From Chitinophaga sp. CB10 (GTDB lineage Bacteria; Bacteroidota; Bacteroidia; Chitinophagales; Chitinophagaceae): a stretch of DNA of 64,000 bases. Position numbers and translations under genes: made by a program. The notes under the pieces are model-generated. The model was given only the letters and a program-made list of their open reading frames with translations, was not told where the DNA came from and ran no database searches. Positions 53,648-62,950 of this stretch are shown here, one piece after another (the stretch's first letter is position 1; each line of letters starts with the position of its first letter). The stretch is from assembly GCA_001870995.2 (NCBI GenBank), contig MLAV02000009.1, forward strand, positions 1 through 64,000, written 5' to 3'.

Positions 53648-54670
53648 TTAACTGACTTCATCTGGTTTAAGTGAATAGATATTAAGCCGGTTATCATTCG
53701 TTTCACCTGTACTCACCATTTGCACCAGCAGTTGATCGCCGCTGGCGGTAAACAGGTAGGCACGGATGTTCCAGTCCTTATCGCCGGTGAAGAACGAACA
53801 GACGAAATCGCCCGTATGCCTGTTAAACACCAGCACTTCGCAGGACCGGGTATTACCGAGCAGTATATAATTTTCATTTACAGCCAGGTACGTCCTAAAC
53901 AAAAACGGGGCGCCGGTCACATAGGGTTTATACCCGATCTCCTTCGTAACCTGGCCGGCAGCATCCAACTCCACGATTTTCTGGCCGCCGGAAAAATATA
54001 CCTGCTGCTCATAAAAAGCAGGCGTTGTTGCCAGTACAGTTTGACTGGGGAATGTAAACACCACTGTTCCGGTAAGCAACGCCACCTTTACCATCTCTCT
54101 TTTTTCCGTAAACAGGTAAAAATGATCGCCAAAAACTTCAGCAGGCACGCCGGTATGCTCGGCGCCGCCATCCAGGAGCGCCGATTTTTCAGCGGTCCAT
54201 AATGTATCGCCACTGCGGAGGTCAATTCCCGTAAGGGCTTCCTCTCCTTCGGAAATGACCATTACCTTATCATTGGAAAGAAAAAAGCCGGCGCCGGATG
54301 AAACAGTGGTTGACCACAGCGTATCATTGGATAACAGATCAATTTTCCGCAACAACGTATGCCCGTTACCGTCAGGCGCTTCCACTACCATGGCGCCCGG
54401 GCCGGCAAAGCAAAAACCGGCGCTGTCGAGTGTACGTTCCACCACCAGTCTTCCATCTTCCGGATCGTATAGGCGTACCTGTTGCCCATGTACAAAAATC
54501 AGCCGCCCGCCTGTCACATCAAAACTTTCCTCCTTCCCTACCGGCATTGACCACGCAGGCGTCAGCGCCTGCCTGTCATAGGCCGTTAGCATCCCATCTT
54601 TTTTGATGATCATTTTATTGCCCACAGGGGTACAGGACTTGAGTTTATCTATGGTAAATAATAGTTTCAT
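53648..54670 (-). CDS. Leaderless PQQ-like beta-propeller protein, candidate immunity protein
   Basis: The protein has 340 residues and no signal peptide, unlike every other gene in this cluster. It is built of repeated strands with W and D at the ends of blades (LTPAWSMPVGKEESFDVTGGRLIFVHGQQVRLYDPEDG), which is a PQQ/WD40-type propeller. It starts one base after the stop of the 1071-residue toxin-like gene. Cytoplasmic location plus tight coupling to a toxin-like gene is the normal position of an immunity protein. Family members with enzyme cofactors have more Trp-docking repeats than I see here. Inference only. Confidence 0.6.
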   Translation of the reverse strand: MKLLFTIDKLKSCTPVGNKMIIKKDGMLTAYDRQALTPAWSMPVGKEESFDVTGGRLIFVHGQQVRLYDPEDGRLVVERTLDSAGFCFAGPGAMVVEAPDGNGHTLLRKIDLLSNDTLWSTTVSSGAGFFLSNDKVMVISEGEEALTGIDLRSGDTLWTAEKSALLDGGAEHTGVPAEVFGDHFYLFTEKREMVKVALLTGTVVFTFPSQTVLATTPAFYEQQVYFSGGQKIVELDAAGQVTKEIGYKPYVTGAPFLFRTYLAVNENYILLGNTRSCEVLVFNRHTGDFVCSFFTGDKDWNIRAYLFTASGDQLLVQMVSTGETNDNRLNIYSLKPDEVS

Positions 54671-54671
54671 A

Positions 54672-57600
54672 TTAATCTATCAGGTAAAAGATCTTTTCAA
54701 AGTTGTTCTCTACAAACTTAATGAAGTTCTCTTTCGTTTGATTATTTACGCCATTCTGTTTTTTAATGTACTTTTTGATAATCGTTTCATCTATATCTGC
54801 TTCTTTTAAAAATTTCGTCACGGTTGCTTTTAAATCTGCCATTGCGCTGGCGCCTTCATAAGCGCCTTTCTTTTTCAACAGCCACCTGAATTCGTCAATG
54901 CTTGCTGCCCGTTCGAAATCTTTCAGTAACTGCGTGATATATTTCTTCTCAAAATTCTGGATGCTTTTCATCTCATGCGCAATCGTGATAAGGCCATCCG
55001 AAGTCAGGATATCAATATCCCTTGCATCAACAGGCACCTGGAACCCGATAATCTCCTTCGGATCGAACGGCAGCTTCTCCGGCCTGTTCAGGCAATAGAT
55101 CACAAACTCCTCCCCGATATAGGAAATCCCCTGCCGCTGCTCCTTCGCCAGGTTCGCAATCACAGACTTCGCATTATCCACCTCCGCGAAATTCTCCACA
55201 AAAGCCCCGAGGTCATTTTTAAACGTGTTAAAATCCGCCACATTCCTTTTGGCCAGGGCTCTCGCATTCAGTATCTGCGACATCTTTGCGTGATCCAGCC
55301 CCACCTTGGCGGCATGCTCGCTTTTCAGCAACGCATGGAAAAATCGCTGGTTTTCAAAAACCTTCGCGGAGTTAGGCACTACGCTCAGGGTTTTCCATGT
55401 TTCCAGGCTTACTTCCTCCCCTAGTTCAAATGCTTTGAGCGCCGCTTCATCGCCGCCGAAATGTGTGAAGAACCGCAGGCGGTCCTGCACATCCAGCCCT
55501 TTTAATTTGCTGAAAAGCCTGGAATAGGCAGCTGCGTTGCCGGCTACCTGGGTAAAGTCAAAATACTTTTTCCAGAGCGTAGGATTAACCAGGCCTTTGG
55601 AGTTGGCAGCACCCGCTTCAAAAGCCTTCAACACATCCGGACTTCCTTCAAACTCCTCAATAAAGGCTCGCTGCGCCTTTTCCTCCATGGCTTTTATCTT
55701 CGCCTGCAGGGTAGGATAGGCATCCAGTTTCTTCAACAGGTCCTCCAGGGTTTGCTCCACGAGCTTGCCCATCACCACTTCATTGGTCCCGTTATGCTCT
55801 ATCTCCACGAATATATGCCCCGCGTCATCCTTGAATGCGTTGGCCCCGTCCTCTATCCGGGATATCGCCTTGATGCTTTGGGGGTCCACACCTGGGAGGG
55901 AAGATACATCCACCTCTATCCGGCCGACGCCCGCCAACTCAAGCTGTGGGTTACCGTTAGGCGGCAAGACGTAAGGAATCCACTTCTTAGCCACGTCATC
56001 CCAGTATTCTACCAGCTTCCTGAAATCCTCCACGTGTATCCGCACTACCTTCTTCCCTACCTGGTACAAGCCTTTGGCCGTTTTACCGGAAACCTTGAAA
56101 GCAAAGGAAGCCACCTTCCCCGCTCCTTTCATCACGTAGGTAAACGGATCCAGGGCATCCATCAGCTGGCCTATCTTTGCGGCCGTCCCGGCTTTTGCAA
56201 AGGCAAAGTAGAAGGAAGCGATATTGATTACGTCCACGCCTATTGTATGACCTACCTTGCACGGGTTACCGGTGTGGGCGTCCTTGATCATCTTCCCGAA
56301 AACGCCCATGACACCTTTTATCCCTTCCTTTTTATAGAGCTCGCCCAGCTTGGTGATCCCCTCCTTCATGTTATCCCACTCCTTCCCGCCAGACAAGAGG
56401 TTCAGCGTATTGGAAATACCTTGTATAAATTCCACGGTGCCATTCCACAAACCCACCGTGAAGGCGAAGTTGATACGGGTCATGGTGAACTTGTCCTCGT
56501 CGTGGCCATATTGCAACGCGCTCAGGATAGGATACAGCGGCGCCGCCACGAGGTTGCCCACCGTGCTGCCCACCACCAGGCCGGGGATGGAGTTAAAGTC
56601 AGGGTCCTCCGGATCGTAGTACTTAGGCGGTACGATGGCCTTCCCGATCAACCCGGAAATAGCGTCAAACATATCCGCCAGCGGATTGCCGTGGAGTTCC
56701 GGCAGTATCCTTGCAAAGAGCGCGGCAAAGGCGCTGATCTCCTGCTGCTGCGGCACATCCTTGCCGTAGCCGTATTCATACTGGATACTTTTGTCCGCCG
56801 CTACATGCACCCAGATCACAATCTCTTTTGCGCCGGCAGGGTTGGCCACATAATCCTTTACCTGCTTCAGCAATTCATCCGGGGTAACATAGGAGGTAAT
56901 GAATACTTTTGGTATATAACCGGTTTCGCCGGAGGATTTATTCAACCCTTTCAGTACCCGCGTTAATTCCTCCGGACTTAGCCCGTGGCTGTAATCAACG
57001 ATCGGTACGCCTCTTGTTTCAACCGGCGCCTGATCATTATCGCCTTTATACTCTTTCGGCATGCGGATGTACCAGTCCCCGAAATAGCTGTTCAGCGCCG
57101 GCACAAACCGGTTCTTCAGCTGTACAGGCATCGTTTTGGCGCGGAATGCCTTATACAGCGCTTTGGGATAAGTGGTCAGGTAACCGACAGGATCGCCGAT
57201 GCTGCGCACGCTGTCCAGGTTGGCGTTCAGCATGTCCAGCTTCCTGCGGGAAATGCCGTCTCCATATGCCTGGGTAATGGCAAAGGCCCGGTTCAGTGAC
57301 TGGTTGTAGAGCAGTAACTCCCTCCCATACACGATGCCTATACGAACGGTGAAGTCCTGCTGGGAAAAACCGGCTTTACTCCATATCTCACCCGCCAGCT
57401 CCTTCACTTCGCTGTTCACCTGCGCTATACGCGCGGGAGGCGCATGCTTTTTCAGTTGCAGGTAAGCGGAGGCCTTATCTCCTTCTTTTATCGGGGTGGT
57501 GAGATTGATGATCCAGCTGTTGAATACCAGCACGTACACGCCAAATTCTTTCTTATTATCACTGGCAAGGTTGACAGCTTTCAGTTCCTCATTGATCGTT

Positions 57601-57887
57601 TCAGACTCGGCTGCACTGATAAATTCATCCTTCCATACGGACTTCTCATTTTTCGCGCCGTCCTTCAGGGTGATGTAATTCGGATCTACAAAGAGGATAT
57701 AATTATTGTTGGCCGAGCGCCCATGCCGGTCGTTCCATTCGTTCTGCGCAATCAGCTGTTTCAATGCAGCCACGCCCCGGTCCACCACTTCCTTACGCTG
57801 CAGGCTGTCCAGCGGCAGGGCAAAGGCCTGCGCCGCCGTCAGCCAGTACACAATTATTATCGCCAGTAAACGCTTCATCACTTTCAT
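54672..57887 (-). CDS. Exported polymorphic toxin-like protein with PD-(D/E)XK-like C-terminus
   Basis: The protein has 1071 residues with a signal peptide (LLAIIIVYWLTAAQAFA). The first 500 residues are an unknown extracytoplasmic region, followed by hydrophobic helices (about 430-620), a long helical region with repeated short patterns (AFEAGAANSKGLVNPTLWKKY, AFELGEEVSLETWKTL), and a 150-residue C-terminal domain. That domain has a GEEF Glu near 925, a D959 in RDIDILTSD and E972-x-K974 in HEMKS, the order expected for PD-(D/E)XK nucleases. Pretoxin repeats plus a C-terminal nuclease are the layout of polymorphic toxins. The active-site match is by eye. The immediate downstream gene lacks a leader and may be the immunity protein. 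Confidence 0.6.
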   Translation of the reverse strand: MKVMKRLLAIIIVYWLTAAQAFALPLDSLQRKEVVDRGVAALKQLIAQNEWNDRHGRSANNNYILFVDPNYITLKDGAKNEKSVWKDEFISAAESETINEELKAVNLASDNKKEFGVYVLVFNSWIINLTTPIKEGDKASAYLQLKKHAPPARIAQVNSEVKELAGEIWSKAGFSQQDFTVRIGIVYGRELLLYNQSLNRAFAITQAYGDGISRRKLDMLNANLDSVRSIGDPVGYLTTYPKALYKAFRAKTMPVQLKNRFVPALNSYFGDWYIRMPKEYKGDNDQAPVETRGVPIVDYSHGLSPEELTRVLKGLNKSSGETGYIPKVFITSYVTPDELLKQVKDYVANPAGAKEIVIWVHVAADKSIQYEYGYGKDVPQQQEISAFAALFARILPELHGNPLADMFDAISGLIGKAIVPPKYYDPEDPDFNSIPGLVVGSTVGNLVAAPLYPILSALQYGHDEDKFTMTRINFAFTVGLWNGTVEFIQGISNTLNLLSGGKEWDNMKEGITKLGELYKKEGIKGVMGVFGKMIKDAHTGNPCKVGHTIGVDVINIASFYFAFAKAGTAAKIGQLMDALDPFTYVMKGAGKVASFAFKVSGKTAKGLYQVGKKVVRIHVEDFRKLVEYWDDVAKKWIPYVLPPNGNPQLELAGVGRIEVDVSSLPGVDPQSIKAISRIEDGANAFKDDAGHIFVEIEHNGTNEVVMGKLVEQTLEDLLKKLDAYPTLQAKIKAMEEKAQRAFIEEFEGSPDVLKAFEAGAANSKGLVNPTLWKKYFDFTQVAGNAAAYSRLFSKLKGLDVQDRLRFFTHFGGDEAALKAFELGEEVSLETWKTLSVVPNSAKVFENQRFFHALLKSEHAAKVGLDHAKMSQILNARALAKRNVADFNTFKNDLGAFVENFAEVDNAKSVIANLAKEQRQGISYIGEEFVIYCLNRPEKLPFDPKEIIGFQVPVDARDIDILTSDGLITIAHEMKSIQNFEKKYITQLLKDFERAASIDEFRWLLKKKGAYEGASAMADLKATVTKFLKEADIDETIIKKYIKKQNGVNNQTKENFIKFVENNFEKIFYLID

Positions 57888-57889
57888 GG

Positions 57890-60118
57890 CTAATATTTTT
57901 CTAGTATTTCTGCAATGAGGGTTAATATGGAAGCACTCACCTTTTTCACCGTGCCATCCTTGTCATTTTTGGCGGCTTCCGTGGCAATCGCTTCCGCGGC
58001 CGGTTTGCCATCCACTTTCAGCAGGCTCACCACTTCCTTATCCGTCTCTTCTTCCTTGCTGTTTTTCAGGATCAGGAGCAGCGTGCTTTCATTCTTTTTA
58101 TACAAGGCATTCAGGTAGTCGGAGATGGCGGATACGCCGGCGGTATTCACGGATGCTGCCGGCATCTCTTCCATTTTCTCCATCAGCAATACCGGGCTGT
58201 CGGAAGCGCCTCCTGCCGGGCTGGCCGCAGGGTTCACCGCCTTCAGGAATTGGTCGAACGCCGCTTTCTTTTGCTGGTAGCCGGCTTCGTCCGCCGTTTG
58301 CTGCCGCTGTTTCACCAGTACGTCCAGCGCAAGGCGGTAGATATTGATCAGGTCTTTCAGTTTTTGCTTCGCCATTTCAAAGGCGGCTTTGGCATCGCCG
58401 GTGAGCTTCTTCAGGTCGCCGGCCAGTTTTTGCCCGGTGGTTTGCCGCTCTTCCGGACTCATATCTGGGTATTGCGCCTGGTAGGTTTGCAGCTCCTTCA
58501 ACTTCTCCTGCAGCTCGCCCAGTTGCGCCTGCGTGGCGGGGTCGAGGTCGTCCCAGCCTTTCATCTTGTCTATTTCGGACAGCATGTCCGCCGCATCGAT
58601 GAGGAAGAGTTGTTTAGGATCGGGGGAAGTCAGCATGGTATCCAGCTTGTCGAACAGGTGCTGTATGGCATCGTCGAGGTTTTGCCTTACCTGCTCATGA
58701 CTGCTCTGGGCCAGCTCTATCACGCCGGCGTACATACGCTTATCCGTATTCACGCTGATGTTGCTGAAGGTGACCGGCAGGTCCAGGAAGCCCAGCAGGG
58801 GCACCATTACCTGGCCCGTACCGCTGAACTGGCCGTTGCTGCCGCTGACGGAGGTAAGAATCACTTTAAAGTCCGCCGCATAAATGGTATCCTGTATATT
58901 CAGTTTTTCAATACTGTTCGTATTGCTGATCTTCTGATCGCCGGCATTTTTACCGCACACGAAATCGCCTTCGCTGAGGGTTTCGTTCGGCATGGTAAAC
59001 TGCTGGATGGGCGAATAATCCCCGTATCCCCACATACACTGTGCTTTCACCTGGTATTCGTATTGCTTGCCCGGCTTCAGGCCACTGATGGTCGCCTGGG
59101 GCATAAACGAAGTTTCCTCGTACCATTGGGATGGCGCGTTGCCCGCTTCCCGGTAACGCACGGTGAAGCCCTGCTGGGAGATGGTGGAGGCCCAGGAGAG
59201 CTTCAGTTCATTCCTGCCGGCAAATGCGGCCACAATCTGCTGCGGCACGCTGCATTTTTCGCCGTAGGTGAATTTCACCACTTCGCTGAAGCCATCGTTT
59301 ACAAACATATCCTTGCCGTCCGCTTCAATGGCCTGCACCTGCACGGCATAGTTGTTCCCCGGCGTCAGGGCCGGCTCGCCGGGGCCGTACACCAGCGACG
59401 TCTGCTGCAAGATATTTTCGTATATGGGTCGCAGTGAGCGCATGGCATCGTTGGGATCACGGTCCTGCGGCACCAGTTCCACCAGGCGGAATTTATACAC
59501 CACGTTGAACGCTGCGTTGACAGAGGCGGTATGCCGGGGCATCCATTGAAACAGTACATTCTGCGGGTCCATAGCGTCTACCTTAGCATTAGCCATGGGC
59601 AGGTTGATGATGGGCGGATAGCTCAGGAAGCTCGCCACCATGGCAGATCCCGCGTTGGAGATTACTGTATTGCGGTTATAATCCATTACCTCTACGGTAA
59701 AGCGATAGATGCCTTCCGGTAACTTAGCCCCGTTCCGGGTAAAGGAATTATCCAATCCCTGAATAACGAGATTGCGCGTGTCAAAATAGGGCGCGAGATC
59801 GGCCCCTGATAAGGTTACCATCTCCCCCCCATTAATAATAAAAGGCGCTACATAGAAGCCTGTTTTATTTTGTATGGTGATGCCAATGCCTTCGATGGTA
59901 ACCCGGAGGCGGCATTTGTAATTGGATTCAGTCAGGTCTTTCAGCAAAATATGCACCTGCATGCGCTGCACATCCGGCGCCGCATAGTCGCTCAGGTACA
60001 GGCTATACGGCGGATTCAGCTGCACATTCACCATCACCGGATGGTTGATCTGCCCTGCGGCCCAGAGCGGCAACAGTAACAGTGTGAATAAGAGTCGTTT
60101 TCCTATAGACAAGCGCAT
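57890..60118 (-). CDS. Exported TANFOR/Fn3 surface protein
   Basis: The protein has 742 residues with a signal peptide (LLFTLLLLPLWAAGQ). The first 200 residues match the TANFOR type (NPPYSLYLSDYAAPDVQRMQVHILLKDLT, TIEGIGITIQN). One Fn3 domain lies near 290-380 (PQQIVAAFAGRNELKLSWASTISQQGFTVRYREAGN). The remaining 300 residues are helical and charged with long coiled-coil character (KLKELQTYQAQYPDMSPEERQTT). It sits between the outer-membrane barrel gene and the toxin-like gene by two to three bases. Confidence 0.8.
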   Translation of the reverse strand: MRLSIGKRLLFTLLLLPLWAAGQINHPVMVNVQLNPPYSLYLSDYAAPDVQRMQVHILLKDLTESNYKCRLRVTIEGIGITIQNKTGFYVAPFIINGGEMVTLSGADLAPYFDTRNLVIQGLDNSFTRNGAKLPEGIYRFTVEVMDYNRNTVISNAGSAMVASFLSYPPIINLPMANAKVDAMDPQNVLFQWMPRHTASVNAAFNVVYKFRLVELVPQDRDPNDAMRSLRPIYENILQQTSLVYGPGEPALTPGNNYAVQVQAIEADGKDMFVNDGFSEVVKFTYGEKCSVPQQIVAAFAGRNELKLSWASTISQQGFTVRYREAGNAPSQWYEETSFMPQATISGLKPGKQYEYQVKAQCMWGYGDYSPIQQFTMPNETLSEGDFVCGKNAGDQKISNTNSIEKLNIQDTIYAADFKVILTSVSGSNGQFSGTGQVMVPLLGFLDLPVTFSNISVNTDKRMYAGVIELAQSSHEQVRQNLDDAIQHLFDKLDTMLTSPDPKQLFLIDAADMLSEIDKMKGWDDLDPATQAQLGELQEKLKELQTYQAQYPDMSPEERQTTGQKLAGDLKKLTGDAKAAFEMAKQKLKDLINIYRLALDVLVKQRQQTADEAGYQQKKAAFDQFLKAVNPAASPAGGASDSPVLLMEKMEEMPAASVNTAGVSAISDYLNALYKKNESTLLLILKNSKEEETDKEVVSLLKVDGKPAAEAIATEAAKNDKDGTVKKVSASILTLIAEILEKY

Positions 60119-60121
60119 GTT

Positions 60122-61858
60122 TTAAAAATTATAATTGTATCCCAGTGTGGACGTCAGCTCCGAAATGCTTTTAGCGGAATTACTGCTGCCCGACCTGTTC
60201 AGGCCCGTAATCCCCAGGTTCAGGTTATGTTTCTTCTTCACCGTGTAAGCGCCGGAAAGCCTCGCTGTCAGCACTTTTGTGCCGGCGTTGCCATTGTTGA
60301 AACTACCGTTCCAGGACACGGTGCCGGATGTACGCAGTTTTTTATTCAGCAGCGTTTTGTTCACGCCCAGGGTAGGCCCCAGCGTAGTGCTTTGCATATT
60401 CATGGCAGAGTTGCGGTTGGCGTTGAAGCCAAGGGTGACGGACATATTCCTGGGCACCAGCTGCATGCTGTAAGCCGTATTGAGGTTATAGAAAACCGTA
60501 CCGGTAGGCTGTTTCACGCCGCCCTGCAAATCGCTGCTTTTCATGTAGGAAACATTGCACATCAGCATCTGCGCTTTTTCTTTCGTGCGGGAGATGCTGT
60601 AGTTCATACTCATGCTGGCGTTGCTGGATATCTGCGTATAATTGAGCGTGTCCAGGTTCTGGTAGGGCGATACCTGGTTGATGTAATCGAAATCGGATTT
60701 GATATTGACGAAGGACTGGAAGTTGCTGTAGGAGAAGTTGAAATTCATTTTCTGGGATGCTACCCAGGAGAGGTTAAGGGCGCCGACCCACCGGCTCATC
60801 GTGCTTTGCTTGTCTTTCTTCAGGTTGTTATGCTGCACCCCGGCGTTGAGCCCTCCCGTTACTTTGTCCTTAAACATCCTGAACTGAAGGTTGCCGGTGA
60901 TATTCTCGAAGTCGTTCGTAAAATAATAGGCGCCAAGCGTTTTGTATTCCGGCGCTACCCATTCATACCCCAGGCCCAGCGAGTATTTATTGGCCGAGTA
61001 GGTCATCCCTGTTTTATAGGCCGTGTACAAAGCGGTGGTGCTGTTTTTTTGGATGAGGCCCAGGGATGGAAACTTCACCAGGTCCGCACTATCGGATGCC
61101 AGCCGCGCATCGCGGGTGAGTGCGCTCCAGGCCACCTCCGCGTTTACGGACAGGCGGTTCATTAATTGCTTGCGAACGTTGAGGCCTACCACGAGGTTTT
61201 CCTGCGGGGTGATATTATACTGCGGCCCGGGCGCTTCGATGGAATTGGGATCGTCCTTGGCGCTGAACACGATGAGGTCTATATTATCTTTCCCGGCGCC
61301 ATAGCTGGCTTTAAAACCATAACCCATACGCTTATACGCAGGAATGATCTCCGGCCGGGTAGTATCCGCTGTTACAGCCTGTTGCAGCCGCCCGTACATG
61401 GCGCTGAACTTAAACCGCCCTGCCGGCGCGAGGTCCACCCCCAGCCCGTTAAACAGATGGCCGCTTAAAGTATAGCTGGAAAAATTCATGCTGGTATAGC
61501 CGATATGACCGGTGATCCATTTATACGTTGGCGTGAGGCCGTATTGGTTAAAAGGCTGGCTAAACGCTACCCTGCCCTGGTTGGTATAGGAGAATGAGAA
61601 GGGCACTGCCCATCCGAAGAGGTCAAAGTTGATGTTGCCTGTAAGAAAAAAGTTATAGGGCTCTCTCCGTCCTTCCTGCAAACCTGACGACAGGTAAGCT
61701 ACCTGCTCGAGGCCAATGCCGCCGGTCACTTTGATGGGTTTTTCCTTTCCGATGGCATCGAGGCGCTGGGCCATTGATGTAGCGGGACTAAGCAAAAACA
61801 ATGCAGATACAAGCGCTACTGCTCTGCAGGCATAGGTATGGTATTTGGGCCGATGCAA
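60122..61858 (-). CDS. Outer-membrane beta-barrel protein
   Basis: The protein has 578 residues with a signal peptide (AVALVSALFLLSPATSMAQ). It is strongly amphipathic, with alternating aromatic/hydrophobic strands (FDLFGWAVPFSFSYTNQG, NFNFSYSNFQSFVNIKSDFDY), and ends in Phe (GYNYNF), the usual outer-membrane barrel C-terminus. It is the first gene of the surface cluster and so may form the membrane anchor of the whole set. No family is named with confidence. I see no clear promoter in the 200 bases upstream. Confidence 0.8.
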   Translation of the reverse strand: MHRPKYHTYACRAVALVSALFLLSPATSMAQRLDAIGKEKPIKVTGGIGLEQVAYLSSGLQEGRREPYNFFLTGNINFDLFGWAVPFSFSYTNQGRVAFSQPFNQYGLTPTYKWITGHIGYTSMNFSSYTLSGHLFNGLGVDLAPAGRFKFSAMYGRLQQAVTADTTRPEIIPAYKRMGYGFKASYGAGKDNIDLIVFSAKDDPNSIEAPGPQYNITPQENLVVGLNVRKQLMNRLSVNAEVAWSALTRDARLASDSADLVKFPSLGLIQKNSTTALYTAYKTGMTYSANKYSLGLGYEWVAPEYKTLGAYYFTNDFENITGNLQFRMFKDKVTGGLNAGVQHNNLKKDKQSTMSRWVGALNLSWVASQKMNFNFSYSNFQSFVNIKSDFDYINQVSPYQNLDTLNYTQISSNASMSMNYSISRTKEKAQMLMCNVSYMKSSDLQGGVKQPTGTVFYNLNTAYSMQLVPRNMSVTLGFNANRNSAMNMQSTTLGPTLGVNKTLLNKKLRTSGTVSWNGSFNNGNAGTKVLTARLSGAYTVKKKHNLNLGITGLNRSGSSNSAKSISELTSTLGYNYNF

Positions 61859-62023
61859 ACTATGAGATTTAGGTGATCGGGATCTTCAATGGGATAAGGT
61901 TAATCTTTTCCAGCACACAAAATATAAATATTTTATATACGATAATATTATTATTTGATCTTGGAAAGTTGGGATGTATAAGTCATTGGAGGTCATAGTG
62001 CGCCCTGCAAAAAATGCTACCAA

Positions 62024-62050
62024 ATAAAAAAAGCGGGCCCCCTGGCCCGC
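62024..62050 (-). terminator. Intrinsic terminator of the membrane hydroxylase gene
   Basis: On the minus strand GCGGGCC-AGGG-GGCCCGC is followed by TTTTTTTATTTGG. It lies 32 bases after the hydroxylase stop codon. GC-rich stem, tight loop and T-run make it a standard Rho-independent terminator. Confidence 0.85.
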
Positions 62051-62081
62051 CAACAAAACTTCCGCTTTCACCGTATGCGCC

Positions 62082-62867
62082 CTACGCAGCCGTCTTCTCC
62101 GCAAACCGCCTCGCCTGCACCTTATCATATTCCTTCACATAATCCGGATGCTCCGTGCCCATCAGCCGGTCCCACACCCTGAAATACAACCCGTAATTCC
62201 CTTTGAACTTACTATGATGCAGGTTATGATGTACCGATGTATTCAACACCTCAAACGCCCAGGTATGCCTGAACCAGCGCGGCATCAGCTCATAGCCCAG
62301 GTGGCCGTACACATTAATCATAAAACCTGTCACAGTAAACAGCATTATCGTAATAGGGTGCAACGGCATCAGGACGGTGAGCACCAGCAGCACGCCGCCT
62401 TCCGCAATCGCTTCCAGCACATGAAAACTGTAGCTCGTCCACGGGCTGGGATTGGTGCTCAGGTGATGCACCAGGTGCGTGCGCTTGAACAGCGCCGGGT
62501 GATGCAGGATGCGGTGCATCCAGTAAAAATAGGTATCGTGGACGATCAGCGTCAGCGCCAGGCTCACGCCGATGTACCACAGCGGATAGTCGTTCACGTT
62601 AGTGTACAGCTGCGTAATATGCCGTACCGGGGTAAACAGTATGATCACAGAAATAACGGTAAACACCAGCGTGCTGGTCATGGAGTGCCATACCTCCCGG
62701 AGGAAATCCTTATTGCCAGCCAGCCGCTGCTGGATTTTACGCCGGCTGTTCCTGCGGGGGAAGAAGAGGTAAAACAGCAGGAAAGGAATCCCCGCCAAAA
62801 GAAAATACCGAATAACAGAGGTGGTAAAAATTTTAATCGTCGCTGCAATAACTGCTTCCATATCCAT
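62082..62867 (-). CDS. Sterol desaturase/fatty acid hydroxylase family protein
   Basis: This 261-residue integral membrane enzyme has several hydrophobic segments (about 14-32, 61-81, 94-112, 160-195) and the His-box motifs that bind a di-iron centre: HDTYFYWMHRILHH near 108, HLVHHLSTNPSPW near 133 and HHNLHHSKF near 215. Such proteins hydroxylate or desaturate membrane lipids such as carotenoids, sphingolipids or fatty acids. The substrate cannot be fixed from the sequence. Upstream are a -7 box and two CRP/FNR-type palindromes (see below); downstream is a strong terminator. Confidence 0.9.
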   Translation of the reverse strand: MDMEAVIAATIKIFTTSVIRYFLLAGIPFLLFYLFFPRRNSRRKIQQRLAGNKDFLREVWHSMTSTLVFTVISVIILFTPVRHITQLYTNVNDYPLWYIGVSLALTLIVHDTYFYWMHRILHHPALFKRTHLVHHLSTNPSPWTSYSFHVLEAIAEGGVLLVLTVLMPLHPITIMLFTVTGFMINVYGHLGYELMPRWFRHTWAFEVLNTSVHHNLHHSKFKGNYGLYFRVWDRLMGTEHPDYVKEYDKVQARRFAEKTAA

Positions 62868-62880
62868 TGAGATTATACCT

Positions 62881-62888
62881 CAAAATTA
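62881..62888 (-). promoter_or_regulatory. -7 box of the hydroxylase gene
   Basis: On the minus strand TAATTTTG matches TAnnTTTG and lies 13 bases before the hydroxylase start. The nearest upstream TTG is too far away (about 27 bases), which would be expected of an activator-dependent promoter. Confidence 0.5.
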
Positions 62889-62911
62889 GCTACAGCAGCA
62901 GGATACCGGGG

Positions 62912-62950
62912 TTAACAAAGGTTAATAAATCCAATTAACAAATGTTAATT
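62912..62950. promoter_or_regulatory. Two tandem CRP/FNR-type palindromes
   Basis: TTAACAAAGGTTAA (62912-62925) and AATTAACAAATGTTAATT (62933-62950) are perfect dyads with the 5-4-5 spacing of CRP/FNR operators. Their centres are 23 bp apart and about 30 and 53 bp upstream of the hydroxylase -7 box. The second one overlaps the stop codon of the Crp/Fnr-family gene. Confidence 0.65.

Noticed and set aside
61859..62023. Promoter of the surface cluster
   Set aside because: TATATTTTG on the minus strand is one base off the consensus and has no TTG box at a proper distance.
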